Positions 13,701-52,773 of a DNA stretch of 64,000 nucleotides are shown here, one piece after another. The translations under genes were made by a program, and so were the position numbers. This DNA is from Syngnathus acus. Taxonomy: Eukaryota > Chordata > Actinopteri > Syngnathiformes > Syngnathidae. The DNA is taken from NCBI RefSeq assembly GCF_901709675.1, contig NC_051087.1:5723001-5787000 (forward strand), given 5' to 3'. A model generated the notes under the pieces. It had not been told where the DNA came from, searched no databases, and saw only the letters and a list, made by a program, of their open reading frames with translations. Numbering within the stretch: the stretch's first letter is position 1; each line of letters starts with the position of its first letter.

Positions 13701-14336
13701 TGTACAAATATCATCCATCCAACTACCAGTTTTCTGAATTGACAAATTTCAACACACCCCAATGAATAAAATCCCATAGACAGACCCTCATGCACCGCTC
13801 ATGTCCCAATGACGTTGTCAAAACAGGAGTGAACTCAGCTGTCCAATTATGGACCTGTCAGCTGATTCCCTCGGAGCTGCTTTGGAAGGTCATAGACTCC
13901 AAAGGCTACTGGGGTGTGCCACACATGTGATGCCTTGATGGGCTTGCATGAATGGGTCAAAGAAAGCTTGGGGAGTGAGTGCTAGAGAGGAAAAGAAAAA
14001 CTCGGGAAGAATGCGCACACTCCACTTAGCAGTTCCAGCAGCCAACTCAATCCCTGTTAAACTCTGAGGGAGATTTATTGAATGAACAGTCATGAAACCT
14101 CTTGATTGACAATGACAGTTTTACTGAGCTATTCAATTTTGTTTTTTTAAGTTTGTTTGTACTGGGTTTTTTTTTCTCTCACTGCCAGACACCAAACAAA
14201 ACCACCAAACACCAAAGAGCACAAAGGAGAGCATGTGATTAGCATGTCAAACCTCCCGGATGGCCCCACAGTGGAATCGGCCAATGCTGGACCAGGACCA
14301 GATTCGTCACAAGAACCAAGGACTTCCATGCTCTAG
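10709..14336 (+). CDS. Acidic single-pass type I membrane protein, family not recognised
   Basis: Six exons join in phase: 10709-10772, 11019-11963, 12356-12613, 12883-13000, 13577-13687 and 14189-14336, 1,644 nt in all, giving 547 aa and a TAG stop. Residues 1-21 are a signal peptide (MEYFFLKGFLVLLL core) from an ATG in strong context (ACCATGG). Residues 22-422 form a long ectodomain rich in Glu, Asp, Val and Thr with few cysteines, probably disordered and O-glycosylated. Residues 436-455 are one hydrophobic segment (TTIIAVFLVLETIVIIVYIF) followed by the basic stop-transfer KCRNKNR. The cytoplasmic tail of about 90 aa has an acidic/Ser patch (AESSDD). I cannot assign a family or function. 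It is head-to-tail with tyrp1, 1.1 kb upstream of its promoter, and has its own polyadenylation signals. The exon structure is well supported by splice consensus and phase; the biological role is unknown. Confidence 0.8.
12883..13000 (+). CDS. Transmembrane exon of the acidic membrane protein
   Basis: The 118-nt exon enters in phase 1 and leaves in phase 2. It carries a short juxtamembrane stretch (ETKEMGLEAWKTG), the only long hydrophobic segment of the protein and the basic residues that fix type I topology. Confidence 0.8.
13061..13453. mobile_element. Foldback/MITE element, copy 2 (long form)
   Basis: The ends are TACCGTATTTTCCGCACTAT and its inverted copy at 13,430-13,453. The arms contain repeated subunits of the type GCGCTTTATAATCCGGTGCG at about 13,125, 13,345 and 13,410, and the middle has a direct repeat, ACGTTTGAGCAACGTTGAGT, at about 13,233 and 13,313. 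It lies in the intron between exons 4 and 5 of the acidic membrane protein gene. It is about four times longer than the other copies and may show how the short foldback forms arose. Confidence 0.8.
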
Positions 14337-14674
14337 GGTGGTCTGATTGTTGATTGTTGATATTAAAGTAAGGGGCTCTTACTTTACCTTTGCTCAAATG
14401 TATCCAAGACACTTCAAGAAATATTTTTAATTGCCCGACTGGTTGAATCCGACAGAAGAATTTTGTATGTGGCGTGTTTGAGCGAATCCATTTAAATGCT
14501 TGTCTATGTGTGAGTATTTGTTAAATTTGGGAGGGGGGGTGAACACATTTTACACACGTTAGGAAATACTCAAACTCAAGATGACGTCTAATTCAATGCA
14601 TTTTTGTTTCATTAGCATTTCTGTTCAAGTCCTGTATAATATAACTAAAACTCTGTAAATGTTGCACAATATAA

Positions 14675-14688
14675 AATAAATAAATAAA
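14675..14688 (+). promoter_or_regulatory. Polyadenylation signals of the acidic membrane protein gene
   Basis: Three overlapping AATAAA hexamers lie 340 bp downstream of the TAG stop at 14,334-14,336. Confidence 0.6.
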
Positions 14689-15118
14689 GGGCAATGTTTC
14701 TTGTTTCTCCGGTCCAATAGTCCACTAATTGTTTGAAAAAATACCACATCACGATAAGGGTATCATTATGAATTGTATTTATGTGGCGTATAAATGTTTT
14801 ACCACACTGGCCACCTTTATGTAAACCTTTTCTCTCTTGTTAGTCACTACAGCAGTGTGCATGCTTGATGTCCTCTTCCTGTGATGGCGCATATGCGGAG
14901 GACAGATTTAGTCAATATTTATGCGAAGAAAAAATGCAAATCCATGACACTTTTCCAGTCATAAATGTCAGCGGAGCAAAGTTACTGGAGGAGCAGATGT
15001 TTAAAGTGTCAAGGTAGCTCTGGCTTGATGAAAAGTGAACCGACATTAATTGCAGCAAAACAGGAAGTCATTTATAGACTGTACTGCTTCATAAATAATT
15101 GATAATGTTGTCATGATC

Positions 15119-15142
15119 TTATATATATATATATATATATAT
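15119..15142. repeat. (TA)n run
   Basis: About eleven TA units. Immediately after it, CAGCAGGGGTCACC (from about 15,151) resembles a hAT terminus, but I found no partner end. Confidence 0.85.
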
Positions 15143-15416
15143 GTATCTACAGCAGGGGTCACCTGTTCTAAAAATAGCTCATAGGTGATGTTTAATGATC
15201 GGTTCAAAATCCTAATCCACAGACAAGAAAGAGAAGACTATCAAATTATCAAACCATTATGGAAGGGCAATATACAGTCTGGTCAGAAGTTATGGTCACA
15301 AGATGCTTTATCCATTTTGTACTTGGCCTTTGTGTGTGTGTGCGTGTGCATTCATGCGTGTGTGTCAGAGAGAGAAACTAGTGGGTGGGTTGTTAATACT
15401 TGCTCCAATAAAGTTT

Positions 15417-15442
15417 AGTCATGCGCTCCATCACTATTTAAG
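15417..15442 (+). promoter_or_regulatory. tyrp1: Probable tyrp1 core promoter: variant M-box plus TATA-like box
   Basis: AGTCATGCGCT at 15,417-15,427 differs at one base from the melanocyte M-box AGTCATGTGCT, the MITF-binding element known in tyrosinase-family promoters. TATTTAAG at 15,435-15,442 is TATA-like and would place initiation near 15,465-15,470. A non-coding exon with a strong donor follows at once (GTAAGG at 15,519). The T-to-C change breaks the canonical CATGTG E-box core, and the box lies unusually close to the TATA element, so MITF binding here is inference. Confidence 0.5.
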
Positions 15443-15464
15443 ACAAAGAAGGAGGATTAACTAA

Positions 15465-15518
15465 TTCTTTGGGGGCTATAGTTGGTCATACCAAGAGGAG
15501 CAAGATGCATACTCACAG
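15465..15518 (+). other. tyrp1: Putative non-coding first exon of tyrp1
   Basis: The 5' end is set only by distance from the TATA-like box. The 3' end is the strong donor CACAG|GTAAGG. The matching acceptor is TTTTGTAAACAG|TT at 16,211, leaving 47 nt of 5' UTR before the tyrp1 ATG. Mammalian TYRP1 also has a non-coding first exon. The exon contains an ATG at 15,505. Confidence 0.5.
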
Positions 15519-16210
15519 GTAAGGAAAAGGAATTGAGAATAAAATACGATCATAAAACAGCAATCTATAAATTTGGCATTACATTATTCAATTGCTGATT
15601 CTTTTCAGGATTTTGTTGAATGTTTTCTTTTATTTGTGGATATAAAAACATTTGTGATGGATCTATTAACAGCTCATTTCTTAACAAAGATCCCCTAGAT
15701 AAAAAAAAATAATTATTTCATCATCATTTCCAACCTCTGTAAGTGCTTCTGATCTTGTGAGAGTTGGGAGCTAATTGCCCCTTGAATTATGAATAATGAC
15801 TCAAACCGCCTCCAGTAAGAAGTTTCGGAATAGCAACAACAATTTTTTATCGCTGAATTTAATGGAGTAGAACCTAAATGAAGGCCGGGAGTGCCTGCTT
15901 TTGCAGCATACGCTTTACATCTCTGAGGATTACAACATACAGTATTCTTTTTAAAAATAGATGAAGGGCCCTCAAAATGCAATTCAAGGCTGTATTGGTT
16001 TTTTTTTATCAGCAGGCCTATACAAAAATTAAGTGTGGAGTGGTGGTAATTAATTTATTCTTGGTGCAAATGCATAAAAAAGGTCAGTCTTGGTGGTTAA
16101 ATTTTTTTTTTTTTTAAATTTACACCATTGTGAATTTACCAGTCGTTATGGATTTTGGCCTTTAGCTTCTAATGACATGGCATCATATATTTTCCCACTT
16201 TTGTAAACAG

Positions 16211-16261
16211 TTCAACCTCAGCGCTATTTCCATTTTAATGTTTCTTATCATAACAACATGA
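16211..16261 (+). promoter_or_regulatory. tyrp1: Chained upstream ORFs leading into the tyrp1 start
   Basis: If exon 15,465-15,518 is spliced to 16,211, uORF1 starts at 15,505 (ATG CAT ACT CAC ...) and ends TAA at 16,236-16,238. Its stop overlaps the ATG of uORF2 as TAATG. uORF2 (16,238-16,261, seven codons) ends in a TGA that overlaps the main ATG as ATGA at 16,258-16,261. This arrangement could make tyrp1 translation depend on reinitiation or leaky scanning. The base order is seen directly; use in translation is inference. Confidence 0.5.
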
Positions 16262-19200
16262 GTCTTTTCTCTCACCTGTCAAGCATTTGGCGAGCGGGTC
16301 TCCTGGTGTCCATCTTGTGTGTCGCTTTGACCGTGGCCCAATTTCCTCGGGAGTGCGTCACCCCAGAAGGGCTTCGCAGCGGCCAGTGTTGTCCCTCCCT
16401 GTCAGGCCAAGCAGGGGATGAGTGTGGCTTCAGCACGGGACGGGGTCAGTGTGTATCCATTGCTGCAGACAACCGGCGCCATGGACCCCAGTACCCGTAC
16501 GCGGGGCGAGATGATCGAGAGAGGTGGCCTCTGCGATTCTTCAACCGCTCTTGTCAGTGCAACGGGAATTTCAGCGGCTACAACTGTGGGCGATGTCGAC
16601 ATGGACTGACTGGACCAAATTGTGACCAGAAGATCTCTGTGGGTAAGAAAAAGGAGAACATTTGTATGGTTACAAACAAACTGCAGTTCCTCAAAGTTTC
16701 GGTAAAGTCCATACGGTGCTCCAATCAAACATAGGTGACACCCATCTGAATAAAGCTTTTTTTCCTTCGATGATTGTGTCACTAGGTGGCTAGAATGAAT
16801 TCGTATCTAATGCCACCATGTGGTACATTCAGTGTTGGAAAAGTTCAGCTTCTAAAGAAATTAATTCAAAGGTCAGCTCACAATTTTTAAAATGAACGTA
16901 TTCAGTTCATAGTTTATCATTTAAATTGTTTTGTCATTGTTTTTACCCATTGCATCCACACTAGTCTCCAGGTGCTGCTATAATCCTACAATCTCATTAA
17001 ATACATGAGAAAATTACTTGAATTGTCTTTTTCTTTAATGACTGTGGGCCAGAATGTGCAAACACAAACAATCTGCTGTCGGGCCCAGACTGAGTTAGGA
17101 AACTAAGACTGTACAAATGAACTATTCAATGTGCAAAACAAAGAGACATTATATGTGCTTTGACTCACTTAACACTTTTTTTGTGAATGCATTAATTCTT
17201 AACTTGCATGCACAAAGACACCAAAAACTTTAGAACTTGGGGGGAAAAAAAGTGCAAAGGCCAAAGAATTAACAAAAACAAAATTGATCTCATTAAGAGT
17301 CGTTCCGATTTCAACGCCATCAAGAGCGCTACAACTTTTTCTTTTAATGCATTCATAGGATGACAGTTTATTGTTACCGTTTGTCAAGAAAAGGCTCAAG
17401 CGCTGCATCGACTGTAGCGTCATCGGCCCCTCTCCAAACACACGTCGCATGTTGATGACAGACGCGCAGTGCTGCCTGTTCGTTGCCAATTATATCCACC
17501 CCCTAATTAAGCCTTGTTAACAGTTTGTTTAGGAGGGTTTCCTATGGTAAGAGTCAAAAACATTCTTGAACAAAAACTTCAAAACTGTTCATTAGGCTCA
17601 AAATAATTACCACAACACAGGATGGCACATTGACACCAAAATAACAAGAGGCACCCCCAAAATTAAAATATGAGTCCACACCCTTTAATACCCAATAAAA
17701 ACCTGACAGGTTATAAATGAGTTTTCCCTCAAACTTCATTGAGCCAAGGCACCAATTTTTGACTCGCACAAAAATCTCACATGTTCTGCCTGTCACTATA
17801 CATCGCTGGCATAGATAGTTGAACAAATATCCATCATTTTTGGTCAATAAATCATTTTTGGAGATTGGATAATTTCTCGTTGCACCCCTGCTAACCTCTC
17901 CCTATGTGTATTTCAAAGTAACAAGCAAGGTAATAAAAAACTGTATTTGTGACAAGGGAGTAGACATGTCTAATAATTTGACTCACCTTTCTTCTCTATT
18001 TAACATTTGTACAGTGAGGAGAAATTTAATGCAAATGAGTGCCACTGAGAAGCAAGCATTTATCAACTCTCTGGACCAGGCAAAGAGGACCATCCACCCC
18101 GACCTTGTCATCTGTACAAGACGGTATTTATGTTTAAGCGCCTTATTATATTTCCAGAACATATGAGGTCATCGTTCTTTGTTGTGAGAAAACAACAGAT
18201 TGTTTTGAGAAGATTTATTTGTCCAAGCCGCAGGTAGAATATTTTTGTGAGCAACGGCACATAAATATTTGAGGCTGTTCTCGACTGGTGTAGGTGCAAA
18301 CCTTTTGACCTCCTTGTCAAAAGTGAATTCCTGCTACACCCAGAAAGGCTTTTAACACTAGATGCCCCATCGGCAGCTACTGTGGGGATAAAAAAATTAT
18401 TTATAGAATCCACTGAGTGATAACCAAACCATAATAAGGCCGTTCAGACACAAAGAAAAAATATCCAAGGACGATGTTGGAGAGGAAAAACTGTTTTGCC
18501 ATCCTGTTGTTTTTTCCATTTCTAGCTACCAGGAGATATTTGGTCCGGATGGCAACACACCTCAGTTTGAGAACATCACCATTTACAACTACTTTGTGTG
18601 GAGCCATTACTACTCCGTCAGTAAGACCTTCCTGGGCCCGGGCCAGGCCAGCTTCGGTGGAGTCGACTTTTCCCACGAGGGCCCCGGCTTTGTCACCTGG
18701 CACCGCTTTCATTTGCTGCAACTGGAAAGAGATATGCAAGTGGGTAGACTGTTCATAATATAAATATAATATTTAACAGCAATTTATTAACTTCTAACCT
18801 GGACTACCACCTAATATCAAACTAATATAGATTACATTTGACCCACAAAGGACATGCTGGGTGATTCCTCTTTCGCCCTGCCCTACTGGAACTTTGCAAT
18901 CGGTGGCAGCGATTGTGACATTTGCACCGACGACCTCTTAGGAGCTAGGAGCTCCTTCGACATGAACTCCATCAGCCCCAACTCGGTGTTCTCCCAGTGG
19001 AGAGTGGTCTGCGAAAGCGTGGAAGACTACGACGCGTTCGGCACCGTCTGCAACAGTAAGGAACGGTCTCGCTAGCTTGCAATACATCAACACGTAAGGG
19101 AGTTTCGTTGATGCAAGCAAAATGAGGGCATCCACCTTATAAATAGATCATGTATGACACAAGCTGCTATAAATATTACCCCCCTAGATGCTGCACTGTG

Positions 19201-22162
19201 CTTGAAATTGCTTACAAGTGCTCCAGACTGTCACAAACTCAATTTGTTAGCTTATTCTCCAGCAGGGGTTTCCTAAAGTTTTCACTTCAAATCACAAGTT
19301 AGTTCTCTCCGGGACCCGGACTTTGAAAAATAGTTCACGTAATTCTTCAGCTTTTTCTTCTTCTTATCCGGGTCGCGAGCATTCTATGACGGAATGCCCA
19401 GACTTTCCGTCTCAAGCCACCACACAAGTGTAGCCAGGCCAGCTATGAGACGCTATCGTCCCTCTTGCGTGTCTTAATACTGCCCTGAGGTCTCCTCCCA
19501 GTGGGATGTGCATTGGAAATAGAATCACCTTTTTTTGACTCCTCTCTCTCTCTCTCCCTATGGAGTTTCTGCTCTGAGCTCCTTGCCCAATCTGTAATAC
19601 AAAGTTAAATCAAATCCACTCACCTGATTGTATTTTTATTTTATATATGCTTACACAGCACTTATGTTCAGTGTCGGAATTTGGCCCAACTATGGCAGAC
19701 TATTGTGCCGAATTGTGGATTCCGAGATTAGATTATCATAACCAGGATGAAGGAACCGTGAACTTTAATGTTCTTTATTTTAGTTATTTGTATCATGCTT
19801 TGTTTGCAAGCAGTCATTCGGAATACTTTGAGGCATTAGAGACTAGAATAAGGGCAATTGTGTGAGAAATCAGATTTAGGTGATCAGATTTGCATGGATT
19901 GGAACATGCCTCACACTGGCACCACGTTTTAAACCCCCAAGTCACCCCCCAGGCTTAAAATGACCATTTTTTAACGTAATATTGAGGGATAATTCTTTCT
20001 ATCAATCCCGTTTGAACATAACCGTAATTGGTTTCAGTTCAATGGCAAACTGGAGGGATTTGGAGGCCGGTCAAAAAATGTGAGACTTGTGAGTGATGTG
20101 TCAGGTTAATCCCTTTGGAGAGTCACGACAGGCTCGGTATTTCCTGCATCAACAAGCAACTTCTTAACTGGGTTACGGGGGGTTGTCTCATTTCGATGTG
20201 CGCTCGTCAGACACGAGAATCTGGCAGACTTTGATCTGTGGGAATCATCTTCGCACTGGCAACTTTGTTATGTAGCCGACTGATTGCACCCTTGTGTGTG
20301 TATGAAGAACAAGGGGAGGGGGGAGGGGGGGATGAAGAAAACAAGAAGGAGGTCATACTTCACAGAGCTCCCACTCACTGTTGTTGGAATTTAGTGAACA
20401 ATTACCATGCTGTCTTGTTAAAGGCTGATCAAACTAGTCTCATCTCCCGCAAAGAATTTGAGAGTTGTTGAATAATACAACATAACTCATCACATCCCCT
20501 TCCTCACAATTTCCACGGGGACAACTGACCCGGATCTGAACCGGAGTATGAATGCCTCCTTCGGAGAAGAAAAAAAAAATCCTTGAATGCAATTATTGCT
20601 TGCAGCTAGATGGTAGTCATCTTTTTGGTTTTGTGCTGTGCTTGTTAACACGCCAGAAAAGACTAACTCTGACCTCGGGTCATACACTCCCAGATACGGA
20701 AACTAGTCCCATCAGGAGGAACCCGGCGGGCAATGTGGCACGGCCCATGGTGCAGAGGTTGCCCGAGCCTCAGGACGTGTTGGACTGTCTGCAACTCAAC
20801 ACCTTTGACACCCCACCTTACTATTCCACCTCCTCCGAGAGCTTCAGGAACTCCATTGAAGGTGTGCGGCGATGCGTCACGATTCTTTCTCATCAAAACC
20901 GAGTGAAGTGCAAAACTGAGTGAACTTCATTTGCATTTCACCTTGCAAATACATAAAACATGTGGCACAAAAGTAATATTTAAAGGTAAGAGTCATGTAC
21001 TTATTGTGCATAAAGTTCAAAAATAAAATGCCAGAGAAGACATTCATTATGAAAAAGGACAGAATTTGCTTCCAATTGACTTTGAAAATCTGTAAAAGTC
21101 AAAGAAACCACATGATTATTATTCCAAGCCTAAACATGATACGCTGAATTAATTAAAGCCCACTTTTAAATTTGGGTAAATTAGGCATAGAAGCAATTGG
21201 AACTTCTTCAAAAAACTAAGCATGTTTGGAATTAGGAACAGGCACAATAATTCACACAGAAAGTCTCTGACAGTAAAAGTAAAGTACCATTGGGAAGTCA
21301 CTTCTTCTTTTTCTTCATTTTAAAAGCTTTTTTTTTTTTTTTTAAGGCTATAGTGCTCCCCAGGGGCCGTATGATCCGGTGATCCGCAGCCTCCACAACC
21401 TGGCCCACCTCTTCCTCAACGGCACAGGCGGCCAAACTCACCTCTCCCCTAATGATCCCATCTTCGTCCTGCTGCACACATTCACTGATGCGATCTTTGA
21501 TGAATGGCTCAGTAGGCACCAACCAGGTAATCAGTCCTGCATCGTCCAAAACATGGCCTGGAGGGCCAGCCCACTAATTACTGACATTTTTAAGGGTCAT
21601 ATTTGTTCCATTAATTTTCCTCGTTTTGTTCTTTCTTACCACATCTACGTCTGCTTTAAAAATCTAAAGTGGTCCTTAAGCACTAAAGTATGCCTGGCCA
21701 TGAATGAATCTATTTTTTTTTTTTTACCCACAGGCGAGATAGTCTATCCTGAGGAGAACGCTCCAATTGGACACAACCGTCAGTTCAACATGGTTCCTTT
21801 TTGGCCTCCTATCACAAACGCAGAGATGTTTGTGTCCGCCCCAGAAAATCTGGGCTACTCCTACGAGGTCCAGTGGCCAGGTGGGATACATACATGCACA
21901 CAGTCACATGACATTCTAGTGAACACCCCAACCGTGACCATTTTTTTTAACCACAGTTCGCGCCTACACACTGTCTGAGATCATCACCATCGCCATCATT
22001 GCGGCGGTGCTGGTCGTGGCAGTGATGGGCGGAGTCATTGCCTGTGCGGTGCGAGCCCGATCCTACCGCTCGGCTGAGGCCTTGGAGCCGTTGTTGGGGG
22101 AAACCTTCCGGAGATACTCAGAAGATGACAGGAGATTGGATAAATCACAGTCTGTTGTCTAA
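16258..22162 (+). CDS. tyrp1: Tyrosinase-related protein 1 (melanosomal membrane glycoprotein)
   Basis: Eight coding exons, all GT-AG and in phase: 16258-16642, 18015-18123, 18526-18739, 18851-19055, 20694-20861, 21347-21526, 21734-21880, 21957-22162. They encode 537 aa, the human length. A signal peptide ends before [11 protein letters not shown], the family's mature start. Then come the Cys-rich EGF-like region, the two-metal catalytic domain, one membrane helix (about 478-501) and a short tail ending in QSVV. Metal-binding histidines are at 192, 215, 224 and 377, 381, 404, as in human TYRP1. Y362, R374, T391 and S394, which separate TYRP1 from tyrosinase, are present. The protein acts in melanosomes, in eumelanin synthesis and in stabilising tyrosinase; TYRP1 binds zinc in the known structure. 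The tail has the acidic dileucine sorting motif EPLL. Many fish have tyrp1a and tyrp1b; I cannot tell which this is. Confidence 0.97.
18526..18739 (+). CDS. tyrp1: tyrp1 coding exon 3: metal site A
   Basis: Carries the three histidines of site A in WSHYYS (H192), FSHEG (H215) and TWHRFHLL (H224). The acceptor is CCATTTCTAG and the donor CAA|GTGGGT, which is weak. Exon 4 continues the frame with [14 protein letters not shown]. Confidence 0.95.
19350..19530 (+). repeat. Degraded teleost interspersed repeat in tyrp1 intron 4
   Basis: Fragments such as TTATCCGGGTCGCG, GCCCAGACTTTCC, CCAGGCCAGC and CCTCCTCCCAGTGGGA appear in the same order as in a very common fish interspersed repeat. The copy is heavily mutated. 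I know the text pattern but cannot give a certain family name. Confidence 0.5.
21347..21526 (+). CDS. tyrp1: tyrp1 coding exon 6: metal site B
   Basis: Carries SLHNLAHLF (H377, H381), [10 protein letters not shown] with T391 and S394, and [13 protein letters not shown] (H404). A run of about 16 T precedes the acceptor. This is the most conserved block of the gene. Confidence 0.96.
21957..22162 (+). CDS. tyrp1: tyrp1 coding exon 8: membrane helix and tail
   Basis: Encodes the membrane helix ([19 protein letters not shown] core), the basic flank RARSYR, the acidic dileucine motif EALEPLLGE used for sorting to melanosomes in this family, and the conserved ending QSVV before TAA. Confidence 0.95.
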
Positions 22163-22235
22163 ATCAACGCCTTTATAAAGAGGCCTTCACATGTTTAAGC
22201 ATTTTTTTAAGAACGCTCCCCCTGCAATGTCTTTT

Positions 22236-22241
22236 AATAAA
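22236..22241 (+). promoter_or_regulatory. tyrp1: Polyadenylation signal of tyrp1
   Basis: AATAAA 74 bp after the TAA stop; the implied 3' UTR is about 100 nt. Confidence 0.75.
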
Positions 22242-22261
22242 GTATCACTGAACAAATATCA

Positions 22262-24648
22262 TGCTGTGATATCTGACTTTTACTTAAAAACAGTTGAATC
22301 AGTATTTCTAAAAAAAATACAAATGATAAACACATTCCTGCTTCTATTTGAGTACACGTAATGTGAGTACATTTGCCGCCTCATATTTGTAGGTGTAAAT
22401 GTATTGTCATTAATTTAGTGCACTGTAAAATGTAAAATGAATTCATGTTGCCTAAATTACACCTCACACTTAAGTGAAAAACATGATCACTAAATTGCTT
22501 CTTTGAGCCTCGGGGCAAATCAGAGCATTTAGTTGCAATAGGAATTACAGAAGTTTCATCTGACGAAAGGAGCACATACACTGCCCCCTTGTGGTCATAG
22601 CACATTAGTACTTCATTAATATACTTACCTACTAGTATTACAGCATGTTACCTGGTGTTTTGTCTTTCATATTAACATTCTAAAAAAAGAACAATTTGTA
22701 AATGAGCAAATTTCTGACAATCGTTTCCTAAAAAAAGAAAAGGTAGGTTTTGCTTGACCCACCAAGTGTATATTGATCAAGCATATTGTACATAACACAA
22801 CAAAACTAAAACTCTTCTAGTGTGAACTACAACCTGTTTAAAGACACCATAAAACTTGAATTTTATTTAATTTTTAATATTGCTTAGTTTTATTTGCCAC
22901 TTTCTATTGTTTGTCATTTTTGGGAATGTCTGATGAGTTTCTACCGAAGAACTTTTCCATTGAAAGTTGCAGTCTGTGCACAAGTATATCAGCGCTATGC
23001 CCCCCCCCCCCCCTTGCAATTTATCGATTGATGTTACAGATGTAACAGTCACATGAGCACCATGGGGCTTTATTGGCATCAAATCAATCTGCTGTTTGTG
23101 TTCTGCTGTTCTATAGTTGCCTAATGATTGAGAAGAAAGAATTGGATGGACATGATGGAACATAATCAGAAGTGCAAGCGATACTTCAGACATGCACACA
23201 TTCTTTCCCAATTTTGGCCTTGTGAGTCATTTTAATGCAGCAAATAATACCACATTTAAATGCATAAAGCATGTTGGCATTCATCCCCTTTAAAAGGCTC
23301 TTCATAGTCAATTGTTCATGTGGAGAGGGATGAAGCAGACCGTCATGGCTGCCTTTCAATAAAACTGCAGAGGCGAACAGATGGTCCTGATGAATGCAAA
23401 GAGCTCCAGACAGGATCTCCCTTGGTGCTTCCTACTTACTAAATGAGACATTTGTGTGCAAATGGATTGTAGTTCAAGTTGTCACCGGCAACTCGAGTAA
23501 TTAAATGCAAAGTTCTGTGCGGTTTAAAAAATAAATAAAATAAAGCCCGGGTTCACGTGCCCTTTTTTTGTATTAGTTTGACTTGTTCTTATAAACATCT
23601 GTTTCAAGTCGTGGCTGCTGCAGTCAAATTACTAGAGTTGCCATCACACAGCCTTTATTGCTGGGATAAAAACTTATACTGATTGAAAATTGCGTCGTAA
23701 AAACTCGTTTGTAAAGACTACAAACCTTTCCTGACCTGTATTGGAGAATATTTACCATTGAAAAAAATGACATATATTTTTAAATCGAATTTTTAAAATG
23801 CCTCTGACGTATTAGGATGCTATTTTTTTTCTAGTACAAGGGCAAAGAAAAAAAGAAAAAAAAAGATGAGCAATTTTTCAACGCTGCCATTTAGAATCCT
23901 AAACAAAGGCTGTTTCCCTCTACACAAAGGCGGGCAACAGATGATGTAATTTCATAATAAATGATCATTTAATAAGAACATAGCATATTTCATTGTTGTA
24001 GCACTCCAAATACTGGGTGTCTATGACGCTCATTAATTGCCAATTTACAGAAAATAAGAATATCAATGGAGAAATTACAAAACAATTACTCATCATGGGC
24101 ATGGTTCCTAAATAATACACAATTGCACAATACAAGTGAACAAAACAAAATTAGCGTTAAAACACCATTCGAGCTGTGTATATGACGTTATCGTCATGAA
24201 ATAATAAATAACATATTTATCCTAATCACACAACTGTCCTTACACCTTAATGCCATACAAAATCTTGGCAAACGCACTTGGCATAATTCAGATTTCGGGA
24301 AATCACATTCGAGTTTGACCAGCGTGTGTTGGATACCATCCAAAATGAATGGGGGCTCTTAATTTCAAGATCCTTGCAGTGTTGTTTTCAGAGGAAAATG
24401 CAATTTGTTTTTTCACCGCCCACAGAAGAAACCATTTATAATATATAAAATGGGGCATTTATCCAATGATGACATCATTGTATACTATACCACAAAATGT
24501 GGGACTTTGGAGTACACACTCAGGCTGAGGTAGTTCATCCAGAGTAATCAAACTGACTTCCCTTTTCAAGATTGGAATCTATAGTTATACGAGTGTGTGT
24601 GAGGCTGTTCTACATGAATAATGAACTTTTAAAGACGACAGGTCACAC
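22262..24648. other. Intergenic spacer and mpdz 3' UTR
   Basis: No reading frame that I would call a gene. It contains a poly-C run (about 22,999-23,013) and AT-rich sequence. Part of it must be the mpdz 3' UTR on the minus strand. The reverse complement of 23,653-23,660 contains AATAAA and could be its polyadenylation signal, about 1 kb past the stop, but that choice is weak. The lurap1l gene that separates TYRP1 and MPDZ in mammals is not here. Confidence 0.6.
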
Positions 24649-52689
<28,041 letters not shown>

Positions 52690-52773
52690 AGATTTGCTTG
52701 GTTGAGCACTTTCTTGTTGACTTTGCGTCTCAGTTAAATGCCATTTTCTTTCTGGCATCCAAGATTTCAACAC
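52690..52773 (-). other. mpdz: mpdz exon 1: 5' UTR or N-terminal extension
   Basis: The exon begins at acceptor CTTTTTAG|GTGTTG. It is open through to the L27 start, and an ATG at 52,758 would add 23 residues (MPERKWHLTETQSQQ). Human MPDZ starts at the position of MMEIM, so this part may be untranslated. Confidence 0.55.
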
